From Dipteris shenzhenensis (Eukaryota; Polypodiophyta; Polypodiopsida; Gleicheniales), in NCBI GenBank assembly GCA_047967505.1, contig CM106539.1: a DNA stretch of 64,000 nt; one strand, written 5' to 3'. The notes under the pieces are model-generated. The model had not been told where the DNA came from, searched no databases, and saw only the letters and a program-made list of their open reading frames with translations. This document shows, one piece after another, positions 10,920-22,300 of the stretch (position 1 is its first letter; each line of letters opens with the position of its first letter). Made by a program: the position numbers and the translations under genes.

Positions 10920-12917
10920 GGTGCAAACAATGTACTCAAAAGTGTCTTGAAAAACTCTGTATGAATCAACTGCAAATACACTGAAGATGCCAAGTGAAAT
11001 CTCTGTACCGTCGGTGAAGATAGAACTGCAGTATATAAGATTTGATCTATGTTACAAGTCTTGTGGCAATGATGTCGGGAATAGCCAAGAGGCTTTACAA
11101 GGCTAAAAATGATGTACACGATGCCGTGAGATAGCCAAATAGACTTTACAATGGTGGCATGTGTGTGTGAAATCAAGTGCTATCTGCCCACTGAATCAAT
11201 CTGCAATGCCTCTGAACTCTGAAGTCTGCTCACTAAACTGATGAACGTAAGGTTTCAGGTAATGTAATGATGTGAAATCGGATGTGAGCGTATGGACTGA
11301 CTCCGAGTAGGTACTAGTCGAGAATTTCGGGCATGGCTTAGATTGGCAACTTGGGGAATTCAAAGCGTCCCCTCTATGGCGATCTAGTCTACTCTGATCT
11401 AGATCTAAACCAACTGTCGATCGATGAAAGAGCAGCAAATAATTCCTTTTCTTTTGTTCTTTTTAAGTGATGGGTCAGATGCGTCGATGTAGAGGCAAAT
11501 GTGCGTGAAGGAAGTGGTTTTGTCGGCGAGGCTCAAATGTGAGTGCAACTTGCGCCGAAATGTGCACATGATGTAACGATCACGTAGAGCACGAAAAACC
11601 GAGCGACTTTCCTTTTTGGAGCACCCTCAAATTCTTCCTGGATCAAGAGATACGACTTGATCTAGGTGGAGGGGCAAAAGGAGTGCAAATGGTGCTCAAT
11701 GATGATGTGTCAGTGTGAGTCACATGCAGTGATGATGTGGCACTGTGCTTAGCAAGAGGTGTGCCAGTGAAGCTCTGTGCTGAGGTGGCAGGAGTGTGCA
11801 CATGCAGTGTGTGCATAGTGTGCCTTGCAAGGGACTGTGCTTGCAGAGGTCAGTGCTGACTGGACTGCTGAGGTGGCACAGATGATGTGAGCAAGGTGAC
11901 ATGGCACAGGTGATGCGGCTGATGATGTGTCACTGATGACGTGTTAGGTGACATGGCTGATGACGTGTCACTGATGATGTGTCAGGTGATGTGGCAGTCG
12001 GTGATGATGTGGCCTGATGACGTGGATTACTGATGTGTCAATGCTGACGTGGGCTGCTGACGTGGTAGATAAGGTTTGCCACATGGCTGGTCCTTGACCA
12101 AGCCCTGGTGTGGTGACCCTGAGGATAAGGTTGGTGATAAGGCCATGTGTCAAAAGGAGGGCCACCGGAATCTTCCAGATTTTGACGGAATCTTTCAAAT
12201 TCTGTCATCTTCTCCGTCGATGGAGGCTGCCCGTTAGGTCTCACGACTCCAAAGTCGATCGTGATGTCACGTCTACATGGAGCTCACTGCCGCTCCATTG
12301 GCTGTGTGGCCCAATGGAGGAGTGTCCTGTTGGAGGAGTCCATCGGTGCTGCAAGTCACGACTATTGTCTCGTGGTGCTATGAGCCTTAGAGGCTTTGGT
12401 CATTGCCCGTGTTGGAGGTCACGGTGGGAGGATGGAGCCCGAACGTTGCTTGGCGCTATAGATGGCTGGCGGCTAGCTTTGTTGAAGCTGTAGATGGCAT
12501 TGGCGCAACTGACAGACGCCCTGCTCCTTCGGCAAGCCAGTGCCCCGAAATGCAATACACTATCATACGTGAGCTGGTGGAGCCTATGGCAGTCGATCGT
12601 CGGAGATGGTGCAGGGAGCTGCTGAAGGTAGTTCGGTGCTGAGATAGGCTCCGTGTTGAAGTAGTTGCTGCATTGGCTATGGCGGTTGAGTACTGGAGAT
12701 CGTTGGCTGGCAGCACTTTTGGAAGAATTACTCGAAGCCTTATCTACTGCACGTCGATGTAGGTCGATTGCTGGAGGAGCAGATCATCTCAGCTTGCTAG
12801 ACGGAGAAGCTGGAGCATCACCTTTGCTCCGTTTGACTACGAAGGAGAGCAGACGGTCATGGGAGAGGCTTCTGTAGATCTTGGAGGCTCGTAGAGGAGC
12901 CGCTATGAAGCCTCAAT
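10920..12917. other. Copia-A upstream region, no LTR identified
   Basis: No gene is seen. The 5' LTR expected on the minus strand (starting TGTGATGGAATG) is absent, and there is no initiator-Met primer site, so the element is 5'-truncated or its leader has been replaced. From about 11,700 to 12,070 the sequence is a degenerate GATGATGTG / TGACGTGG repeat. From 12,100 to 12,900 it is more GC-rich, with several short open frames on both strands and no recognisable domain. Confidence 0.45.
11937..12064. promoter_or_regulatory. Cluster of five TGACGTG motifs
   Basis: TGACGTG starts at 11,937, 11,961, 12,018, 12,045 and 12,058, within 128 bp. TGACG and ACGT-core elements are known binding sites for plant bZIP factors of the TGA and ABF types. 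The position is upstream of the Copia-A gag on the minus strand, where element control sequences would lie. Function is inferred from motif density only. The motifs could simply be by-products of a degenerate tandem repeat. Confidence 0.4.
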
Positions 12918-15326
12918 GGTTTACTTTACTACTTGATTTTCATCAACAATTACATCACGTATTGTTGGGTCTATTTTCTCAAAGTGAAATTTGAAGTCTT
13001 TTTCTAATTTTAAGAATTCAAAGCCACGGTAAAGAATTGAACAAGCAGAAGGATCAAAGTCATGATATTAGACAAAGGAGGTGAATACATGTCTTCAGCA
13101 TTCATGAAATTTTGCAAAAGTAATGGCAATCGAAGGAAATTCACACATTCAAATACTCCTCAACAAAATGCAATAGCTGAAAGGAAGAATGGGAACTTTT
13201 ACACACATTACTAGAGGAATGCTCAGTGAAAGCATCTTTCGAATCAAGGTGGCAGAAGCAATTGCCACTGCAAACTGCTTGCTTGATCGGCTTTCAATCG
13301 AACCAATTCAAGGTATGACACCTTATGAAGCATTCACTAGATACAAGCCACACATTGAGCATCTCTGCATATTTGGTTGCATAGCATGTCCTCACATACA
13401 TCATGATTATCACATAAAGATGGATGGCAAGTCACATAAATGTTTCATGGTTAGCTAAACTAAAGAAAGCAAAGCATACAAGTTGTATGATCCCATCAAC
13501 CAAAAATTAATAATCTCCAGAGATGTAATCTTTGATGAAGAATCGGAATGGAAAATATCACATACGCAGGATACGGTCACACCAATTACTTTGTATCCTA
13601 TAGAGAAGGTCGATGAAGAAGAGCAAGAATTGCCACAGAATCGACCAAAAGAGCAACAACTCGGATAGTCTACTCGAGAAAAGAGACCACCCGCAAGATT
13701 ATTATATGCTAGAAAAGGCAAAGCAATTCAAATTGAAATTATCAATCATATATTCTCTTATGACTACCATCATGGCTCTACAGAAGAGCCAATGTACTTT
13801 GAGGATGCAATTGACAAATCAAAATCGCAAAGTGCTATGAATGAAGAAATGGAAGCTTTATACAAAAACAACACTTGGGATTTATGTGACCTTCCACAAG
13901 GAAATAAGGCCATTGCAAACAACTAGATTTATAAAGTGAAGTATAATCCAGATGGCAGCATTGAAAGATACAAAGTGAGACTAGTTGGAAAAGGTTTTGC
14001 ACAACAATATGGTCAAGACAATGATGAGACTTATGCTCCAATAGCAAATATGGATTCCATAATATTTTTTATATCACTATTCACACTCAGTAGATGTAAT
14101 GTGTACCAGCCAGATGTCAAAATGGCTTCTCTCAATGGTTACCCAGATGAGAATTCTACATGCAGCAACAATTAGCAGGGTATGTTGAACTAGAAAAAGA
14201 GCATCAAGTTTGCCATCTCAAGAAAAGTCTCTACTGTACCAACTTCTAGGTGCTTGATGTAAGCCTTAGAATTGACAAGTAGTTTGCTAATCTAGGATAC
14301 ATAAAGCCTAATGCACATCATACTCTCTACTACAAAGTTCAAGGGGAAGACATTACTATTGCACTTTTCCATGTAGAAGATCTAATTGTAAGAGCTTCAT
14401 CAAGAAGTTGAAACAAGACTTATTTACAGAGTTCGATATGAAATACCTTGGACTTATGCATTATTATTTTGGTACTGAGTCCTAAAGAGACTCAAACAGC
14501 ACTTTCATAAGTGAGCAAAAATATGTGGATAGTCTCCTAAAGAAGTTTCATATGGCAGATTGCAAGATTACAGCCACTCCCATGGAGTAGAGTTTGAAAC
14601 ACACAAAAGATCTAGAAAATCCTACAGTCAATGACAAGTACTATTAGCAGCTCACTGGATCGCCTATGTATCTGACTATCGCGAGGCCAAATATTTGTTA
14701 TACAGTAAGCTCACTTGTACAGTTTATAGCAAATCCAAAAAAATATCACTGGAATGTAGCCAAGAGAGTCTTGAGATACATTAGAGGTACAAGACATTTT
14801 GGAATAGAATACAAAGGAAATTCATCTAAGGTTGGATGGCTACTATGATAGTGATGATCTAGGAGATCATGAGACTAGAAGATCCACACACATAATATGC
14901 ATTTTTCCTTGGTCAAGGTGCTATATCCTGGTTTTCAAACAAGCAGCCAATTGTTTTTGTCTTCAAGCAATCACAATAGGTGCATGTGAGGCTATATGCC
15001 TCAGAAGACTATTGTCAAAAATAAATTAATTTGACGAGACAAAGCCAACAACAATATATTGTGATAATCAATTGGCTCAAGCATTAACCAAGAATCTAGT
15101 ATATCACTTCTAGACAAAGCACATTGACGTCAGAGAGCACTTCATCAGAGAAAGAGTGTTAGTTGGTGACATCACATTACAACATTGAGTGTTATTTGGT
15201 GAGATCACATGGCAACATTGTGACAACAAAGAGAATGTTGCAGATATCTTTACCAAACCATTGGGAAAGAGCTTTTCGAGAAACACCGACAAGTCCCTAG
15301 TTTGACACAAAGGAAGGACATTCCAT
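12918..15326 (+). pseudogene. Copia-A family pol remnant, inverted second copy
   Basis: This is the same family as the minus-strand copy, in opposite orientation and strongly decayed. Similarity starts abruptly at about 12,918, inside the integrase (the equivalent of NGSLYYLTFIDDYSRYCW). It passes the GGEYMSSAFM and EAFT.YKP regions (13,080-13,450), RT (KYNPDGS at about 13,940, GKGFAQQYGQD, about 13,990) and RNase H (LRYIRGTRHFGIEY, about 14,770), and ends with KHIDVREHFIRERV and TFTKPLGK-like sequence before 15,326. Many stops and frameshifts are present. Gag and the N-terminal part of pol are missing. Confidence 0.85.
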
Positions 15327-15334
15327 TAAAGGGG

Positions 15335-15780
15335 TGTGATGGAATGTAATGTTCAGTCCTTCTTCCATTCTCCATAATCATCATCTGAGGAAAGGCCTAC
15401 TTCATGATGTTGATCTTGAGAGAAGCTCTTGAGGATTCATCTCTACATCCGGTGATCATATGTGCATAGCACTAACACACAAGATTGCTAAAACGCACAA
15501 GGGTTGGAAACTCTAACACTAACCCTAAAGGGGTTTACTGCCAATGGGGTCCTAGCCTAGTGGTTAAGGTGGGTGGGTGGGTGTGTGCGTGAGTTCAACC
15601 CCTAGCAACGCCTTGGAGGCACTACAATACCCCCCCAAAAAAAAACTAAATGGGTTTGTTAAATGTTCATTTTTTCAACTAATACTAGTGTACAATTAGT
15701 CATTTGTGATTTGCTCTCTAGCAGTACCCTCTCTCCTTATCTCGCTCTTCTCCTCTCTCTATATATATTTGTTCAAGAGG
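15335..15780 (+). repeat. Copia-A family 3' LTR with SINE
   Basis: The polypurine tract CCATTAAAGGGG at about 15,323-15,334 is followed by TGTGATGGAATGTAATG, matching the LTR start at 6,658 on the other strand. Alignable LTR sequence runs to about 15,765. It is interrupted by the SINE at 15,537-15,645. The true 3' end is not clear. Confidence 0.65.
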
Positions 15781-17115
15781 GGAACCAATAAATAATATAT
15801 ATGCTTAGTAGCTATTGCACTTGAATGATTTTTAGACAATGGATATTATTGGATTGTTATTATTGCATCTTTTTTTATATCTTTACTAAATTGAAGATGT
15901 TATCTTAATGTGTGGAGTAAATTATGATTTGGAGTGTGGACTCTTGAAGTTGCATTGTTTTTTAATTTTGGATATGTTAATTTAACTAGGTATCTTTGGT
16001 ACATTGACATTGCCTTTGTACGTACTTAGCTTGTTATAAAACATTTTCATTTGGAACTAGGCTCTTCTAACTTAGGATAATTTTTTCTTTTGTGGCCTTT
16101 TTCTTAGATGCTATTGGGTCTACATATAGTCATTCTTAGGTCACGTGAGTACAACAGCTAATCACACGAAACCTCAATTTGTTTTTAAAGAACTTAACAA
16201 GGAAGATCCCTAGGATAGTTGGGCATCTCTTAGCCATCCTTGAAACTAGACAGCAATAATAATAGCCCCTAGCAAGCCACGATGATTAACCTATCAACTA
16301 TCAGGTAGCCCAAATGATTGAGCTACTAGCTGTCAGATAGCCATGTCTAGAGGGATCCAACCCTCTCCTATAAAATAGCCCCTCTCCCACTTGATGCCCA
16401 TCACTTGGTGGTGTTCTTTAAGCCACTACCCACAACCGCATAGCCTACCACCAAGCTTCCAATTATACGTTGGCTTAGACTTGTACGTGGGACTAGTCAT
16501 TACACTATCGCTCTTGGGTTGCTAAATTTTTCAATGACCAGTCGCCTCTCTTTTAAAGAACTACCACTATTGCAAGTTTAAGGGTGGCAATCTTGTTGTG
16601 TCTAGCACTTTAATGAGTGAGCTTATGTATTTATCAAACTATGTAGTTCAACTATATGATAATTGTTAGTAGCCAAACCACCATTTCTATGCAATTTCAT
16701 ATAGAGCAACATCACCAATGTAGATCTGCAATACTATGCTATAATCATGTTCAATGTCAAGGCAACGCTACAAATCTTTATTAATGTTAAATGTCAAGGC
16801 GACGCTACAAATCTTTATTAATGATTATTAATGATTTAGAGTATGGAGTCTCAAAATCGCTGTGTTTTTCAATTTCAGATAAATGTTAATTTAACTTGGT
16901 GCCTTTGTGACTACTTAGCTTATTATAAATTATAGCATTTTCACTATGCAATAGTTTCTTCTTACTTAGTAGAATATTTCTTCTCTCTTTCATATTGGAT
17001 CTTACTATTACATGTTGTCAGGTCTACGTACATTTATGTAAGGATAATGCTTGCTTGATGTCTCCAGTTAAAGCTTCGAACAACTGTATTTAACTTTCGA
17101 GCAACTTTTACAAAT
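15459..17115 (+). repeat. Long direct repeat, copy B
   Basis: This is the counterpart of bases 1-1,575. The match is near-continuous to about 16,580 and resumes at about 16,835-17,115. Here the upstream neighbour is the decayed Copia pol and LTR. Copy A begins within the same LTR, so the duplicated unit probably extends left of the window. A further local duplication follows: about 17,040-17,130 recurs at 17,230-17,320 (AAGGATAATGCTTGCTTGATG). Confidence 0.85.
15537..15645 (+). mobile_element. tRNA-derived SINE, copy B
   Basis: This is the same element as at 79-187. Its A box is TAGCCTAGTGG and its B box is GAGTTCAACCC, closer to the consensus than in copy A. The tail is a C run followed by As. 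Flanking duplications are CTAAAGGGGTTT (15,525-15,536) and CTAAATGGGTTT (15,646-15,657). Because it sits at the same place as copy A, the two arose by duplication of the host segment rather than by two insertions. Confidence 0.75.
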
Positions 17116-18125
17116 ATGATGATGGAATTTCATATAGTGTGTCATTATCTTACTCGCCCTTGACTTGGCAATCTCTTTCAATTTATCTACACACTACTTC
17201 CTTGCTATATAGAGGAGATGCCACAAAGCAAGGATAATGCTTGCTTGATGTCTCTAGTTAAAGCTTCGAACAATTGTATTCAACTTTTGTGCAACTTTTA
17301 CAAATATGCTAATGGAATTTCATAATTATAGTATTCTTCCTTGCTATATAGAGGAGATGGCACAAGTAATGTGCATGGAGATATGCTATGACAAACGATG
17401 AGTACATACATAAGAGTGAGGTTATGTTGTTAATAAATGAGGTACTTCAACTATATGTTATTCATTATAGCCAAACCATTTCTATGCACAATCATCTCAT
17501 GAGGACATAGAACACTCACCAAAGTAGACTTGCAATATCAAGCTATAATCATTTTCAATATCGAGGTGACGTCAAATCTTTATTAATGACGAGTACACAC
17601 ATAAGAGAGATTATGCTTTTATCAAACAATGTACTTCAAGTATATATTAGTTGTTAGTAGTCGAGCCATTTCTATGCAAGTTCATGTCATGAGGATATAG
17701 AACACCAATGTAGACTTGCAATAAGAGGTTCAATGTTGAGGTTACACAACAAACCTTATTAATGATTACATACACAGAGTGAGCTTATGTATTTATCAAA
17801 CTATGTAGTTCAACTATATGATAATTGTTAGTAGCCAAACCACCAGTTCTATGCAATTTCATATAGAGCAACATCACCGATGTAGACCTGCAATACTATG
17901 CTATAATCATGTTCAATGTCAAGGCAATGCTACAAATCTTTATTAATGATTACATACATACATAGTCAAGTTCTGTCTTAACCAAAAGAGGTACTTCAAC
18001 TATATGATAGCTGTTAGGAGCCAAATCATTTCTATGCAAATTCATATCATGGAAATATACAACCCTACCATCAATCCACTTGCAATATTATGCTATAATC
18101 CTATTCAATGTTGAGGTGACCTGCT
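16600..18125 (+). repeat. ~180-bp tandem repeat array
   Basis: Units share TTATCAAACTATGTAGTTCAACTATATG, GTTAGTAGCCAAACC, TTTCTATGCAA, AACATCACC.ATGTAGA, TGCAATA.TATGCTATAATC.TGTTCAATGTCAAGG and AAATCTTTATTAATGA. Unit starts lie near 17,420, 17,600, 17,782 and 17,966 (period about 180). An isolated unit lies at about 16,590-16,830, separated from the array by a stretch that matches the 1.1-kb repeat. A nucleosome-length period fits satellite-like DNA. No coding is seen. Confidence 0.7.
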
Positions 18126-19203
18126 TGGCCACATCTTCAATTGATTTCTCTTCATGCTTCCGGTCAACATGATCCACAAAGTGCTTCCCTTGGTTTTATA
18201 AACCTTGCACCAATTGCACTACCATTGTTTGCATCCTACACTACTACCTCGTTTCCTTGCAATCAACCATTTCTCTTTCTTGCCCCAAGAATCTCATAAT
18301 GCCTTCTCCATCAATGCAAGTTGAAGATGAAGTTAGTAAGCATGAAACTTTGTGAATCAAACTCTCCTATCGTAGAGGCTAAGCTAGTCGAAGAAGATTC
18401 CATCTTCATAAATTCTCACCAAGTCAAAACTTGTTTCAATACCACTTCAAAAGAATATGTAACTAAATCCAACTACTAATGAATTTGAGAAACACAAGCA
18501 TCAACTAGAACAGTCAATTACCCCCCACATGCGCACGCACACATGACCTTATGTATTTAAACTTTAAGTGATGATCTTGTTGAAGCCATACTGCCATAAC
18601 ACATCGTGGGAGAGTATATAGTGACAATACTTAAAAGATCATGCAATTATCCTAGCTGGAGATTTCAATGCCCGAACAAGATTAAGGCAAGCTATGGTCC
18701 TGCCATCTCTCAATTCCTTTTACAAACAAACTAAATAACAAAATTCCAATGCCAAGTGGAAACAAGATCCTTGCTCAACAAGGCACGTCACAATTACAAC
18801 TTGTTAAGGTCATCTTTCAGCCTATCAACACACCCTTCTATGCATGTATGTGGACTTGTAGCCCTTCACTAACCAATCAAAGACTATCACTAACTTAAAC
18901 AGGCTCCAACATAAAGCAATCAAACTTTTAATCCAAATATGTACTTGAATGGTTAGTTGTAGTGAAGGGTAGTAAACATCTTCAAGAAGATCACTGAAAA
19001 AAGTTAAGGGTGACAATGCAAGAAAATAACTCCAACTTTGATAACGTGGTGTATGAAAAAATCCCTCTTGCCGCTGTGTTACCTGTTTTGGCCTCCATCA
19101 TTATTACACAAGGGCCAAATATAATACCTCAGTGTTCATCTCCTTCAATTCATATTTACATACTGATATAAATATGACTGTACACAATGTACAAAGAATA
19201 TTC
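18126..19203. other. Downstream of EXO70; no feature assigned
   Basis: This segment follows the EXO70 stop codon in the gene's direction, so the 3' untranslated region and polyadenylation site should lie in its upper part. No unambiguous poly(A) signal was picked out. The short open frame at 18,825-19,016 has no recognisable content. Confidence 0.35.
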
Positions 19204-19321
19204 TCAGTGCCGTGGCTCAACCTTGGATTTCCCCTCAAAGAATTCCCCAATCATTCCTTCCAGATCTTCAGCTGTGAACCTTATGTATTTATGAGGATTT
19301 TTACCACTCTCCATCAAAGAC
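19204..19321 (-). CDS. EXO70A1: EXO70 exon 12 with stop
   Basis: The terminal exon encodes [39 protein letters not shown] and the stop TGA at 19,204-19,206. It matches the family C-terminus (ESGKNP.KYI, the LE-rich helix and FEGK). It is too short to appear as an open frame with its own start. Confidence 0.93.
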
Positions 19322-22300
19322 CTACAGCATTACAGACGAAGCATTAGGAATCATCAACAAATAAGGCATATTAATCGAGATGCATGCAGAATTATATGGC
19401 AATCTATTGTAAGGTCACTGTACCCAAAACGCTTCAAGAAGGACCGATAAGCTGGTAAAAGCACTTCTGCGACAAGCAGACGAACAGACTCCCGCAGCTC
19501 AAGGTCCGGCACAAACCACTGAGATTGCCTCTGATGCAACTCCTCAAATTGCAAGTTGAAAGTCTTAAATCTGGTTACAGAGAAATGATTCACCTTAACA
19601 TGTTAAATCTCAACTTACAGGAGTCTCACCAAACTGTGAGAATTATCTGTTGTTAAAAAGATAATGCAAAAAGAAAAAGCAAATGTTCACCCAAGAAGGG
19701 ATGCACATGAAATCCAGAACTAAGATACATTGGATTGCAAAATTAGCTAGGTTTGGGCTGTGAGAATAGTTAGCTCATATTGGTGTGTTGGATGGGCTCG
19801 TGTGTATGCGAAATAGAACTCATAAAAGCTCAGAATCTTCATCTATTATAAGGTCATGGGTTTTCTTCAACCGGCAACAGAGTCTCAGAGTCGTCGCCAT
19901 CATCTCTGAGGCAGTGACTGGCTTCAAGGAATTGCTGGAGCATTCTGCAGATAAGTGAAGCGGTATGTATTGGTTCAGGTGGTATGAGACAGACGACTTG
20001 TGGGTGGCTAATATCTTGCAGGGACAGTTGTGCTGCGTTTGAAGACGTAGGTTCAGTTCTACGGGGTGGCAGAGTCTGTGGGAAAGGCTCTGTTAAAACA
20101 GCAGCTAGTCGTGATTGTCCAAAGGAAGCAGTTCCGTATGGCTGCTGTAGGCAGTTTAGTTTGTGAGCATGGATATATTGAGGAGGTCGTGAAGCTCCTG
20201 GTTGCGCCATCAACCTTACGAGGATGCCATACTTTATCATGGGCACTGGCTGGATACGATTCTGAGGGTAATCTGACAGAGGTAGAAGACCGGATGTGAT
20301 TTGTAATTACATGAAGGCATCCGCATGCTAGCTCGTGGTTGCAGACCAATTTAGTTCACGAAGCTTGTAGGCTGTTCCAGTTGCGTCAGTAATTCATGAG
20401 AGTGGCTGATCGCAGTATTTTTTGTTTCGTCTCACTATTGTTTGGAATTTGGGAGACCTTTGTTAACTCCTGTGGATCCATGGGAGTTTCCGGTTTGTTT
20501 TAGTCAAGCTGTGGGTGTGCATAGAGGAGGGCATCCAATTCTTCTACGCCAACCTTTTTGCAGAGTCGCTGATGATGACGGGATAGTAGAGGCAGCTTTG
20601 TTCAATTTGAGAGGTCGTAGAAGACCAGTAGAGAAAGCGTTGCACCATTATTTTGTGAAGGTGGTTGATCGTAACTTGTAGAACTTGCTCACTTCAAAGG
20701 TTCTTGATCGTTTAAGGAGGTTCCCTGCAGCCTGTTATTGTTTGCAGTAGTTGATAGTGGGAACTAATCCTGTGATACCCGGGATGACCAATTTGATAGA
20801 GAAGGGAGATGCCATTTTGTTTTGGGGCTGTTGATTTGAGCTCGTGGAGTTTGAACGTCAAAGTTGCTCATGGGCTTTGCCTTAGTTTATGGAAGGCATG
20901 CTTGGTGAAACAACTCAGTTGTTCATGAGGAGTAAGGCTCTTGTAAAGAAGTTACAAAAGCAAATGGGTAGCTGGTTGTAAGCGTAAGCAAGGTCCAAGG
21001 TTCCATCCGAGTTCCAAGGCATCCAGTCGATATTATTGGCAAGCAAGGTTCTATCTAATCCTACAGGGGGTTCTATCTACGAGTTCATGGTTGCTTGAAG
21101 GTTGTGATCTCTATGCATTTCATTGTTGTATTTTCTACAATTATTGGTGCCTATCAATATATAATATTTTATGGTGTTTCCCAGTTATGGTGTTTTGAGT
21201 TCATCTTAGGATTGTGTTTCCTCTCGGTGTGTTTGCAAACGTGACTGTTCATCCAGCTACAAAGGCATTTCAGTGTAGCTCTGCCAGTCTCATCAGCGGC
21301 CACGTAACAAACTCTTTTAGGGTTCATATGAATGCTCTTGCTTTGACTCTAGCATTGACTTTGCCTCTACAAACACTTGCACAGGGCTTCTCCTATCATT
21401 ACTAAAAATTGGAAATGGGGCATGAAAGTGGCTGGCCTATGTGTTGTTGAAAATGAGGTTTTGACATGTGCCATAACTTATTCCCCTTGACTAGGGCATG
21501 GAAGCCGTTGGCTTATGTTTCCTTGTCAACAAGGTTTGATATGTGCAATTCCTTCTTCCCTTGGGCCCAAATAAATATATTATGTTTTTCTCATCCCAAC
21601 AGACAGGTCTCCAGAAAACAGCCACAAACAATGGAAATAAGTCAAGATAAAGGAAAACCTTTATGGCTGCTTGTTACCCTTCACCAACACATAGCAAGGA
21701 GTCTAAAAATAATATTCTCATTCACTTGGATAGGAATGTACCCAAATAGTCAAGGACAGAGATAACTGACGTAACCTAGGGTATGTATTTGCATGCCAGG
21801 ATGGCAAGGTTATGGATTTCATTCCATCAGTATATTCAAGGTTTGTACCCCCAATTCAATCTGATAATTATAAGATCTTGATGGGCTCATGCACAATACA
21901 AGCATTGATATCTCCAGCCTGAAAGCTTGATCCTGCCCTTGAATAGGCTCTTGCCATAAAAGAAGCCCTAAAAGAAACCTCAGCCAAGAGGTTGCTGATG
22001 GTACACAGCACTAACATTACTATGAATTTCAAAAAGTTAAAGGTCTTTGAAAGTGATGCAGTTCCAAGCCAGCTCGACAAAGTGCAGAAAGTTTGACCAC
22101 AGGAAGCGATCCAAAGTTTGCACATTTCCTATGGAGAAGAGATGCCGTGTGCTCGAGCCATAGCAAGAACCCAGTATACCACACAGCCTCAAAAGAGGCA
22201 TACACCAAACTGTTGAAGAATAGGAGAGAATGAATCACTCAAACCTCCACCCAAGATCTCTCCAACTCTTCCACACACTCAACTCAGATAGATGATCACA

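Noticed and set aside
19854-20349. Overlapping frames of 130 and 96 codons in EXO70 intron 10
   Set aside because: No recognisable domain, similar frames on the opposite strand, and an intronic position. Listed only as unassigned sequence.
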